Origin: Acidobacteriota bacterium | GTDB taxonomy: Bacteria > Acidobacteriota > Vicinamibacteria > Vicinamibacterales > UBA8438 | Length of the DNA: 6,186 bases | Direction: 5' to 3' | NCBI GenBank assembly: GCA_003533545.1 | Contig: DQEK01000093.1 | Location: forward strand, 4,132-10,317 | In this document: in pieces, positions 1-6,186 of the stretch | Layout of the letters: each line of letters opens with the position of its first letter | Numbering within the stretch: position 1 is the first letter of the stretch | Made by a program: the position numbers and the translations under genes | Notes under the pieces: model-generated | Seen by the model: the letters and a program-made list of their open reading frames with translations, nothing else | The model's database searches: none | What the model was told of the DNA's origin: nothing

Positions 1-2991
1 TACCGCGGGTCGCGTGTTGAAGGCGCCAAGTGCGTGATACGCGCGCGCGTCATCACTGAGCTTCGATACCCGGCTGTCCGGGTCGTTCATGTCACCGAAT
101 ACAATCGCCTGTGCTGGGCAGCTTTGCGCGCAGGCGGGTGACACGTCGCCGTCTTGCACCGGGCGGTTCTCGTCTCTGGCGGTCTCCTTGCCGTCCTGGA
201 TTCGTTGCACACAGAACGTACATTTCTCCATAACGCCGGAGCTTCGGCTGGTCACATCCGGATTCAGTTGCAAATTGAGCGGTGTTTCGAATTCCGGCAT
301 GAACCAGTTGAAGCGTCGAACCTTGTAAGGGCAATTATTTGAGCAGTACCGCGTCCCAACGCACCGGTTGTAGACCTGCGCGTTGAGGCCTTCCTCAGTG
401 TGGTACGTCGCGAATACCGGACAGACCGTCTCACACGGGGCGTGGTCGCACTGCTGGCACAACATCGGTAAAAATCGGTTGTCTGGTTTATCACCGTTAG
501 CTGCCGGTGTGTCGAAGCGCTCGATCCGTAGCCACGACATGGTGCGGCCTCGACGCATGCGGTCGGCACCCATTACGGGCACGTTGTTCTCGGCGTAACA
601 GGCAGCAACGCACGCATTGCACCCGTTGCAGGCGTCGAGATCGATTGCCATACCCCAGCGATGGACTGGATGGTCGTGCTCGGCGTGCAGGCTGAAGGAG
701 TGCTCCTCCGTGTGCACATCGCCGGCGACCAGCGCCGCCAGCGAGACCGACTGCGCCATCCCGCGGTCCTCTTGATCGAAGGTACGCTGCAGCCGCGGGA
801 TTGGCCTGGACAACGCGCGCGGGGTTAGGTCGATCCCGGTGCCACTCCACCGGACGCCACCACCGATCTCGGGTTCAGCTGCGAGCAGCACCATCGGGTT
901 GACACCCCGATTGTCGGCGTATCGCCCGAAGTTGGTGTGTCCCTGACCGATCGCGATTGCCACGACGTCGTTAGCTAGATAAGGCGTGATGATCACGCTT
1001 GCGTCCACCTGCCCATGGTCAGATGTGACGGTTACGACTTGGCCCTCTACCGCCCCGATCGCAGCGGCAGTGTCCTCGGTCATTTCGAGACCGCTACCCC
1101 AAGTGGTCTTGAGCATGGGCTCCGGAATTTCTTGCAGCCACGGGCGGTTGGCTCCTCGCCCGTCAAAGAAGTGTAGCGAGGGATATGTGATGAGCGTGTA
1201 GGAATGCCCTTGGTCGACCGGGGTGAGTTCACTGACCAAGTCGGTCTCGAAGAACGCTGGTGACACGGCGATGGTGACCGGTTCGACCGGAAAGGATGTG
1301 CCACCACGCCGGAGGACGTCGGCCCAGTCGTCCTCGAAGTCGCGTGTTTGGGTGCCTTGCTCGTCGGATTCGGCTGGCGGCCCCGCCTCCGTCAGCATTT
1401 GCTCCCACTCGTCGCGTAGAAAGCGGTAGAACCCGCCACGGGCTGGGAAATTCGCCGCCGTGTCGCCGCCCAGGGCTCGGCCCACCTCGATCATCAGGTC
1501 ACCGACGTGCCGGGTGTCGAAGATTGGCTGCATAGTAGGCTGCATGAGTCCGTAGACACCGCGTCTCGGGTTGCTGTCACCCCAGGATTCGAGTGCCGTG
1601 TGGGATGGTAGTAGCAGGTCCGCCTGTGCGGTAGTTTCGTCCGGCAGACTCGATAGGCTGGTGACAAACGGCACCTGCGCTAGTGCTTCGGCGAAGTTGA
1701 CCGGACCTGGCATGTTGAAGGCCGGATTTACGTTGTAAATGATCGCCAGCTCGACCTCACCTGACCGCATGGCTTGGGTCAGTTCCTGCATGTCAGCGTA
1801 GGTGGCGGCGGCGAAGGTTGACGCTGTTGTGAAGTCCACCGTGGTGCCGATGTTGCCCGCCACGTAGTTGAGTAGCGCGATGGCAGACTGTGCCGCGGTC
1901 GCGGAGGTCCCGCAAACGCCGACGCCACCGCCGACCGCGAGCGTTCGACCTGGGCCCAGTGTTGGGTCCGAGAAGTCTCGTGCCAGCTGTCGCAGCGTGT
2001 CGACCGGAAGCCCCGCAATGTCAGCCGCCGATTCCACCGAGACGGTCGATACGAGGTCTGCCACTTGAGAGAGCACTTCGTTAGGTACGCCTTGAGCTCG
2101 TTCTTCGCTGACAATGATCTGCACCATCGCTGCGGCAACCAGCCCTTCGGTGTTTGGCGTGATCGAGTGCCACACGTCGGCACTGGCGCCAGTCATCGAT
2201 AGCCGAGGCTCGAGCTGGATGAAACGGGCCTTGTCGCCGTTGCGCACCTGACGCTGTACGGCGTGGTCGCGCGCGTAGCCGACGGGTGACCCGAAAGTCT
2301 CGAGAAAATCAGCGCCGAAAGAGACCAGTAGGTCGGCAGCAGAGAAATCGAAGTGGGGTAGCTCTGGCCGTCCGAAGATCCGGTCGTGTGCCTCGCGAAT
2401 CGGTTCATAGCCGAAAGGTTCGTACTGGACCCAGTGCGCCCCGCCGAGCGCCTCGACCCACGCCGAGACTAGCTTGGCCAGCGTGCCCGTGAGCAGAGGG
2501 GTGACCACCGCGACTCGGTCACCGCGACCGGCGGCCCGCAGTGATTGGAGACGGTCCACGAGATCCTGTTGCGCTTCTTCCCAGGGGATTGCTTCGAGCA
2601 CGCTTCGGCCGGCGGTCGCGTCCGTGACCCGTCGTCGTCGTGGTCCCGCGAAGCGGTCCGGGTTGTAGTGTCCCTGCAGGGTGGATTGGCCGCGAACACA
2701 AAGCCCACCCCGGTTTACAGGATGTTCTGGGTTGCCTTCTACCTTGACCGCGCGTCCCTCTCGGGTTCGGACTAGAGTTCCACAACCGGCCGGGCATTCG
2801 CCGCAGACGCTTGCGTACCAAGTGGCGACACCTGGAATAACATCTTCGGGCGGGGTGACGAACGGGATGATTTTTTCGGGCGGTATCGGCGAGCAGGCAG
2901 TGATCGCCGCTGCGGGCCCCGCACTCCCCAGTACCTTGAGGAATGTACGGCGCTCAACTACTTCGACGAGCGGTGAGTTACCCTGCTTCAC
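1..2991 (-). CDS. actB: Alternative complex III subunit ActB, iron-sulfur protein (C-terminus cut off by the window edge)
   Basis: This is the electron-relay subunit of the quinol-oxidising ACIII, on the outer face of the cytoplasmic membrane. The frame is open for 997 codons from a GTG at 2991. A stop at 3004-3006 lies just upstream and AAAGGA (2996-3001) sits 4 nt before the GTG, so the start is well fixed. Residues 13-19 (ERRTFLK) form a Tat-type twin-arginine motif, and ITAC (30-33) is a plausible lipobox. Residues about 55-740 are molybdopterin-oxidoreductase-like, with ActB-like stretches LEPRLSMTGASAD (261-273), WLQEIPEP (618-625) and IGQGHTNFGRYA (681-692). No cysteine lies between 98 and 360, so a Mo-ligating Cys seems absent, as in known ActB. 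Residues about 778-960 form the ferredoxin-like domain: C788/791/794/798, C845/848/853/857, C877/883/887, C924/927 and C954/958. These 15 cysteines fit three [4Fe-4S] clusters and one [3Fe-4S] cluster; T880 replaces the sixteenth. Unusually, C63/C66/C70/C98 keep the N-terminal cluster motif of true molybdoenzymes. The end (SRVSK, then NTRP) resembles the ActB C-terminus, so few residues should be missing. Confidence 0.93.
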   Translation of the reverse strand, partial: MKQGNSPLVEVVERRTFLKVLGSAGPAAAITACSPIPPEKIIPFVTPPEDVIPGVATWYASVCGECPAGCGTLVRTREGRAVKVEGNPEHPVNRGGLCVRGQSTLQGHYNPDRFAGPRRRRVTDATAGRSVLEAIPWEEAQQDLVDRLQSLRAAGRGDRVAVVTPLLTGTLAKLVSAWVEALGGAHWVQYEPFGYEPIREAHDRIFGRPELPHFDFSAADLLVSFGADFLETFGSPVGYARDHAVQRQVRNGDKARFIQLEPRLSMTGASADVWHSITPNTEGLVAAAMVQIIVSEERAQGVPNEVLSQVADLVSTVSVESAADIAGLPVDTLRQLARDFSDPTLGPGRTLAVGGGVGVCGTSATAAQSAIALLNYVAGNIGTTVDFTTASTFAAATYADMQELTQAMRSGEVELAIIYNVNPAFNMPGPVNFAEALAQVPFVTSLSSLPDETTAQADLLLPSHTALESWGDSNPRRGVYGLMQPTMQPIFDTRHVGDLMIEVGRALGGDTAANFPARGGFYRFLRDEWEQMLTEAGPPAESDEQGTQTRDFEDDWADVLRRGGTSFPVEPVTIAVSPAFFETDLVSELTPVDQGHSYTLITYPSLHFFDGRGANRPWLQEIPEPMLKTTWGSGLEMTEDTAAAIGAVEGQVVTVTSDHGQVDASVIITPYLANDVVAIAIGQGHTNFGRYADNRGVNPMVLLAAEPEIGGGVRWSGTGIDLTPRALSRPIPRLQRTFDQEDRGMAQSVSLAALVAGDVHTEEHSFSLHAEHDHPVHRWGMAIDLDACNGCNACVAACYAENNVPVMGADRMRRGRTMSWLRIERFDTPAANGDKPDNRFLPMLCQQCDHAPCETVCPVFATYHTEEGLNAQVYNRCVGTRYCSNNCPYKVRRFNWFMPEFETPLNLQLNPDVTSRSSGVMEKCTFCVQRIQDGKETARDENRPVQDGDVSPACAQSCPAQAIVFGDMNDPDSRVSKLSDDARAYHALGAFNTRPAV

Positions 2992-2995
2992 GCGA

Positions 2996-3001
2996 TCCTT
3001 T
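2996..3001 (-). promoter_or_regulatory. Ribosome-binding site for the GTG start of actB
   Basis: On the minus strand AAAGGA lies 4 nt before the GTG at 2991. The upstream in-frame stop at 3004-3006 excludes longer versions, so this site fixes a non-ATG start. Confidence 0.75.
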
Positions 3002-3099
3002 CCCTACTGACGCCCAATAACGTTCCGGTGTGGCCCCCTCAAGTTCTTAGGTGTTGGCTCGGAGGCCCGTAGAGGAACGAGGATAGTAATCTCGAACCC

Positions 3100-3114
3100 G
3101 CGGGCACAGCCCAC
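3100..3114 (-). other. Short GC-rich hairpin in the actA-actB gap
   Basis: The minus strand reads GTGGGC-TGT-GCCCGC, a 6-bp stem (one G-T wobble) with a 3-nt loop, starting 15 nt after the actA stop. No T-tract follows, so it is not a standard intrinsic terminator. It could be an mRNA-stabilising or partial attenuating element within the 138-nt spacer (2992-3129), in which I see no gene. In GC-rich DNA a stem this short may be chance. Confidence 0.3.
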
Positions 3115-3129
3115 CTGTTAAACCGAGGG

Positions 3130-3708
3130 CTAGTAATGGCAGATCAGGCAGTCGCGGCTCGCCTCACGTTCCTTGTGGCAATCGAGACACCAGCCCATGC
3201 TGAGGGACTCTACCTGTACCGCCGCTTCCATTGTCTCAACGTCGCCGTGACAGTCCGAGCAGTTGACACCGGCTCTGATGTGCGGCTTGTGCGAAAAACG
3301 GACATGATCCGGGAGGTCGTGCACGCGCACCCATGGGATCGGCTCTTCGTTTTCCCAGTACGTAAGGACTTTCACGATTTCCGGTCGCTCGCTCAGCACT
3401 ACCTCATGGCAGCCGGCACAGCGCTGAACCGACGGGATACCTGCGACCGGTCCTCGTCGTGCGTAGGCATGACAAAATTGGCAATCGATGCCGACTTCAC
3501 CAACGTGATGTGCGTGGCTGAACGCAATCGGTTGCTTGACTGGGTTGGCGTTGCCAGCGGCGAACGTCTCTTCCGTAGAAGGTCCTTCAGCCCCTGTTTC
3601 CTGTCCCTTGGCTCCGAAGGTGGAGAATGCACTAGTGCCCACGAACACCACGAGCGCGGCGAGTAGCGCCGCGTTGGCAGGTCGGACGTTTGTCGGGCGA
3701 GTTGTCAT
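3130..3708 (-). CDS. actA: Alternative complex III subunit ActA, pentaheme c-type cytochrome
   Basis: The protein has 192 residues and five CxxCH heme-c motifs: CQFCH (76-80), CAGCH (97-101), CSDCH (150-154), CLDCH (174-178) and CLICH (187-191), the last one residue before the stop. Five hemes, upstream position relative to actB and a single N-terminal hydrophobic segment (about 13-31) are the hallmarks of ActA, which is membrane-anchored and holds hemes on the outer face. FSHAHH (63-68) and FSHKPH (138-143) supply His residues likely to be distal heme ligands. ActA is thought to work with the ActB clusters in passing quinol electrons to the acceptor. The ATG at 3708 is the only start before an in-frame stop at 3724-3726. 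Its ribosome-binding site is poor: a GAGG lies about 13 nt upstream. I found no convincing promoter. Other multiheme c7/NapC-like cytochromes are possible from the motifs alone, but the actB neighbour makes ActA strongly preferred. Confidence 0.92.
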   Translation of the reverse strand: MTTRPTNVRPANAALLAALVVFVGTSAFSTFGAKGQETGAEGPSTEETFAAGNANPVKQPIAFSHAHHVGEVGIDCQFCHAYARRGPVAGIPSVQRCAGCHEVVLSERPEIVKVLTYWENEEPIPWVRVHDLPDHVRFSHKPHIRAGVNCSDCHGDVETMEAAVQVESLSMGWCLDCHKEREASRDCLICHY

Positions 3709-3805
3709 TTTTGAGCCGTGGCCTCAACGCACAACCACGCGACCGTATAGTGCTGGAACGCAATCGCCCCGATCATTCCGGCACTGAACCAGGCGGGTGC
3801 CGTCT

Positions 3806-3822
3806 TGCGGGCAAGTCCCGCA
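3806..3822. repeat. Inverted repeat in the divergent intergenic region
   Basis: TGCGGG (3806-3811) and CCCGCA (3817-3822) form a perfect 6-bp inverted repeat around a 5-nt spacer, about 100 nt upstream of the actA start. It could be an operator for actA or a leader hairpin. No regulator family can be named. The rest of 3709-3970 outside this repeat and the plus-strand promoter holds nothing else I can support. Confidence 0.3.
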
Positions 3823-3880
3823 TGATACCGGACCCGGGAGCGCTCGCCAACCTCGGATTTCCCGGCCGAACCGCTTGTCG

Positions 3881-3909
3881 TTGACCCCGTTAAGCCCCTC
3901 AGGTAAAGT
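3881..3909 (+). promoter_or_regulatory. Predicted sigma70-like promoter for the monoheme/propeller gene
   Basis: TTGACC (3881-3886, five of six matches to the -35 consensus) is followed after exactly 17 nt by TAAAGT (3904-3909, four of six matches to the -10 consensus). Transcription would start near 3916, giving a leader of about 55 nt before the ATG at 3971. It faces away from actA. The call is from pattern matching only; the -10 box is imperfect. Confidence 0.5.
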
Positions 3910-3920
3910 GTGCCCTCAGG
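3896..3920. repeat. 8-bp direct repeat around the predicted -10 box
   Basis: CCCTCAGG occurs at 3896-3903 and again at 3913-3920, with starts 17 nt apart, bracketing TAAAGT at 3904-3909. The second copy runs into the palindrome GGCCGCGGCC (3919-3928). The arrangement could be a regulator site overlapping the promoter, but no known operator is recognised. Confidence 0.35.
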
Positions 3921-3954
3921 CCGCGGCCCGAGTGCGTTTGTGGTGGGGCGTGGC

Positions 3955-3961
3955 GGGGAGG
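3955..3961 (+). promoter_or_regulatory. Ribosome-binding site deciding the start of the monoheme/propeller gene
   Basis: GGGGAGG is a strong Shine-Dalgarno match 9 nt before the ATG at 3971. It selects this start over the in-frame ATG at 3797, which would add 58 residues without signal-peptide character. Confidence 0.8.
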
Positions 3962-3970
3962 ACAAGAGAG

Positions 3971-6172
3971 ATGCGCACCGCTATTTACCGGCGATATTCG
4001 CTTGTGCCGATGCTTTTGTTGGTGCTCGGCGTGGCTGTTCTGGGTGTGACTATGTCTGCTCGTCAGGGCGCGTCGATGGCCACTGGGGTTATCGCCGGCG
4101 CCGTGGCCAGTGAGTCTGGTCCGGAGGCCGGTGTTTGGGTTATTGCTGAGACGGACGAGTTGGAGACGAAGTTTGCCAAGATCGTCGTCACCGACGATAG
4201 GGGCCGATTTTTGCTGCCAGAATTACCAGACGCCTCGTACGACGTCTGGGTTCGAGGCTACGGCTTGGTCGATTCTGAGAAAGTCAAGCTTTCGCCCGGT
4301 CGCGAGGATGTTGAGCTAACGGCCGTCATTGCTCCAACCCCGCGCGACGCCGCTCAGTACTACCCGGGTAACTACTGGTATTCGCTGATTGAGCCGCCGG
4401 CCTCGAGCGAATTTCCCGGTACCGGTAACACCGGTAACGGTATCAATCCGACCATGCGTACCCAGTCGCACTGGGTAGACAACATGAAGCAGGGCTGCCA
4501 GTTGTGTCATCAGCTTGGCAACACAGCCACCCGGGACGTACAGCACCGGGACGAGTTCGATTCGACTGTTGCAGCTTGGGACCACCGCGTGCAAACCGGT
4601 CAGCGTGGCAACCAGATGAGTAACGCGATGAACCGGTTCGGCCGCGAGCCGGCGCTTGAGATGTTCGCGGATTGGACCGACCGGATTGCCTCCGGTGCAA
4701 TTCCTGACGCTCCGCCCCGTCCCGACGGCGTGGAGCAAAACGTTGTCGTCACGCTGTGGGATTGGGGAAAGGACACCTCATTCATCCATGACGAGATCGT
4801 CACGGACAAGCGAAACCCACAGTTGAATGGCCACGGGCCGGTGTACGGCGTGTCCGCTGGGCACGGCAGTATTACGACCGTCGACCCGGTAGCTAATGTC
4901 GCCACCGAATTGACGATTCCAGTGCGGCCAGACCCGGAATCAATGCCGACCCGGTTTCCTGATGTGATTACGCCGTCCTACTACTGGGGTGACCAGGAGC
5001 TGTGGGGTGTTGGGGCCAACGAGCGCTCCGATCCACACAACCCGATGATGGATCATGAAGGACGCGTCTGGATGACGTCTACGGTCCGGCAGTTCCAGAA
5101 TCCTGATTGGTGCCGAGAGGGGTCAGACAATTCCTATGCGCAGTATTACTCGATCGGTCGAACTGGGCGACACGCGTCGTTCTACGATCCCGACCGGGAG
5201 CGATTTGTACTCGTCGACACCTGTTACGGCACGCATCACCTGCAGTTCGGTGAGGATGAGGACAACACGCTCTGGTTTAGTGGCGACGGAAACGTCATCG
5301 GCTGGTTGAACACTGCTGTGTACGACGAGACGGGTGACGAGCAGTTCTCCCAGGGTTGGTGTCCGACCGTTCTCGACACCAACGGTGACGGTGAGATCAC
5401 CAAGCCGTGGAATGAGCCGAGGGCCGAGGACCCAGACGCTTCGCTCGACACGCGGGTATCGGGCTTTGGGTATGGCATCATTGCCCATCCCACGGACGGT
5501 TCGACGTGGATCAGTCGGACCGGACCCTTCCCTGGCGCGATCGTCAGACTCGATCGTGGAGACAATCCTCCGGAGACGTGCGTCGCTGAGATGTACCAGC
5601 CGCCGTCGATCGAGAATTCTTCTCTTGACCCGACGGAGACTGGGTTTGCGCCACGCGGGATTGATGTCGATCGTAACGGTGTGATTTGGGCGGCGCTCTC
5701 CGGGAGCAGCCACATGGCCAGCTTCGACCGCAGCAAATGTGCGGTGCTCAACGGTCCGACGGCGACGGGGCAGCACTGTCCGGAAGGGTGGACGTTGTAT
5801 CCAATGCCGGGGCCGAAAATGAGTGGTGTTGAGGGAAATGTCGGTGCCGATTTCCACTATTACAGTTGGGTTGACCAGTACAACACTCTCGGAATGGGTG
5901 CCAACGTTCCTATCGCCAACGGTTCAACTTCGGATTCGCTGCTTGCGCTTGATCCCGACAGCGGCGAGTGGGTAGTGTTGAGAGTGCCTTATCCGATGGC
6001 GTTCTACTCCCGTGGGCTTGACGGTCGAATTGATGACCCGAGCGCTGGATGGAAGGGTCGTGGTTTGTGGGCGAACTACGGGTCGAACTACGTCTGGCAC
6101 ACGGAAGGCGGGAAGGGCACCAAGAGCAAAATTGTGCACTTTCAACTCCGTCCAGATCCGCTCGCACGGTAG
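3971..6172 (+). CDS. Exported monoheme c-type cytochrome with carboxypeptidase-regulatory-like domain and Vgb-like beta-propeller, function unknown
   Basis: The 733-residue protein opens with a basic N-terminus (YRR, 6-8) and a hydrophobic core (about 11-28), a signal peptide or anchor. Residues about 38-122 look like a carboxypeptidase-regulatory beta-sandwich (VTDDRGRFLLPELPDASYDV at 73-92). CQLCH (176-180) is a single heme-c site; Met216, 220 and 231 are candidate distal ligands. From about 255 to 730, repeated propeller-like blades appear: DHEGRVWMTS (361-370), DEDNTLWFSGDG (429-440), PRGIDVDRNGVIWAAL (561-576) and LLALDPDSGEWVVLRV (657-672), similar in style to streptogramin lyase (Vgb). 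DTNGDGEIT (469-477) resembles a calcium loop. Six non-heme cysteines (381, 418, 464, 537, 590, 603) could form disulfides outside the cytoplasm. I chose the ATG at 3971 because GGGGAGG lies 9 nt upstream, the signal peptide begins there, and a promoter at 3881-3909 lies downstream of the alternative ATG at 3797. The ending QLRPDPLAR matches my memory of a family common in Acidobacteriota but never characterised. Substrate and partner are unknown. A periplasmic redox link with the divergent ACIII is inference. Confidence 0.85.
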   Translation: MRTAIYRRYSLVPMLLLVLGVAVLGVTMSARQGASMATGVIAGAVASESGPEAGVWVIAETDELETKFAKIVVTDDRGRFLLPELPDASYDVWVRGYGLVDSEKVKLSPGREDVELTAVIAPTPRDAAQYYPGNYWYSLIEPPASSEFPGTGNTGNGINPTMRTQSHWVDNMKQGCQLCHQLGNTATRDVQHRDEFDSTVAAWDHRVQTGQRGNQMSNAMNRFGREPALEMFADWTDRIASGAIPDAPPRPDGVEQNVVVTLWDWGKDTSFIHDEIVTDKRNPQLNGHGPVYGVSAGHGSITTVDPVANVATELTIPVRPDPESMPTRFPDVITPSYYWGDQELWGVGANERSDPHNPMMDHEGRVWMTSTVRQFQNPDWCREGSDNSYAQYYSIGRTGRHASFYDPDRERFVLVDTCYGTHHLQFGEDEDNTLWFSGDGNVIGWLNTAVYDETGDEQFSQGWCPTVLDTNGDGEITKPWNEPRAEDPDASLDTRVSGFGYGIIAHPTDGSTWISRTGPFPGAIVRLDRGDNPPETCVAEMYQPPSIENSSLDPTETGFAPRGIDVDRNGVIWAALSGSSHMASFDRSKCAVLNGPTATGQHCPEGWTLYPMPGPKMSGVEGNVGADFHYYSWVDQYNTLGMGANVPIANGSTSDSLLALDPDSGEWVVLRVPYPMAFYSRGLDGRIDDPSAGWKGRGLWANYGSNYVWHTEGGKGTKSKIVHFQLRPDPLAR

Positions 6173-6186
6173 GGGATAGAGGGTTT

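Noticed and set aside
1779..2183. Minus-strand 134-codon frame within actB
   Set aside because: It is in another frame inside the continuous 997-codon actB frame, which carries ActB-like motifs on both sides; the translation is Arg/Ser/Pro-rich shadow.
3070..3105. tRNA-like GGGTTCGAG stretch on the minus strand in the actA-actB gap
   Set aside because: It resembles a T-loop, but the flanking bases do not pair as a 5-bp T-stem and no acceptor, D or anticodon arms can be assembled.
3136..3666. Plus-strand 176-codon open frame antisense to actA
   Set aside because: actA has five CxxCH motifs in the opposite strand; the antisense translation has no recognisable domain.
3709..3800. Possible -10 (TATACG) upstream of actA on the minus strand
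   Set aside because: No acceptable -35 at 16-18 nt spacing; too weak to call a promoter.
3705..3965. Minus-strand 86-codon frame whose TGA overlaps the actA ATG (ATGA)
   Set aside because: The overlap looks like translational coupling and the C-terminal part is somewhat hydrophobic. However, the rest is low-complexity, matches no family I know, has no clear ribosome-binding site and covers the divergent promoter. Probably a chance frame.
5123..5857. Minus-strand 244-codon open frame antisense to the propeller gene
   Set aside because: Very Arg/Thr/Val-rich composition without recognisable motifs; it mirrors the codon pattern of the plus-strand gene, whose propeller motifs are clear.

Overview
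The window shows two divergently transcribed units from a GC-rich (by eye roughly 60 %) bacterium with a respiratory chain. The left unit, on the minus strand, is the start of an alternative complex III (ACIII, Act) operon: actA (pentaheme c-type cytochrome, 3130-3708) followed by actB (molybdopterin-oxidoreductase-like plus ferredoxin-like iron-sulfur subunit, 2991 down past base 1). ActB reads without a stop for 997 codons and runs off the left edge, with probably only a short C-terminal tail missing. actC (NrfD-like quinol-binding membrane subunit) would be expected next, outside the window. In known ACIII, quinol is oxidised at the membrane subunits and electrons pass through the ActB clusters and ActA hemes towards cytochrome c or a terminal oxidase.

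The right unit, on the plus strand (3971-6172), encodes a 733-residue exported protein. It has a signal peptide, a carboxypeptidase-regulatory-like beta-sandwich domain, one CxxCH heme-c motif, and a long C-terminal region with repeats resembling a streptogramin-lyase (Vgb)-type beta-propeller. I recognise this as a family of uncharacterised exported proteins, which I recall mainly from Acidobacteriota. Its function is unknown. Its position beside ACIII suggests a periplasmic redox role, but this is inference.

The 262-bp divergent intergenic region (3709-3970) carries a good sigma70-like promoter for the plus-strand gene (TTGACC-N17-TAAAGT), an 8-bp direct repeat around its -10 box, a 10-bp palindrome near the predicted transcription start, and a separate 6-bp inverted repeat upstream of actA. 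The promoter and ribosome-binding site show that the plus-strand protein starts at 3971, not at the more upstream ATG at 3797. A 138-nt gap separates actA from actB and holds a short GC-rich hairpin.

Taxonomy: the ACIII type, in which ActB keeps an N-terminal four-cysteine motif, together with the carboxypeptidase-regulatory/monoheme/propeller protein, fits Acidobacteriota or a neighbouring phylum such as Gemmatimonadota. This is a family-level impression, not a demonstrated assignment. No RNA genes, mobile elements, CRISPR arrays or pseudogenes were seen.
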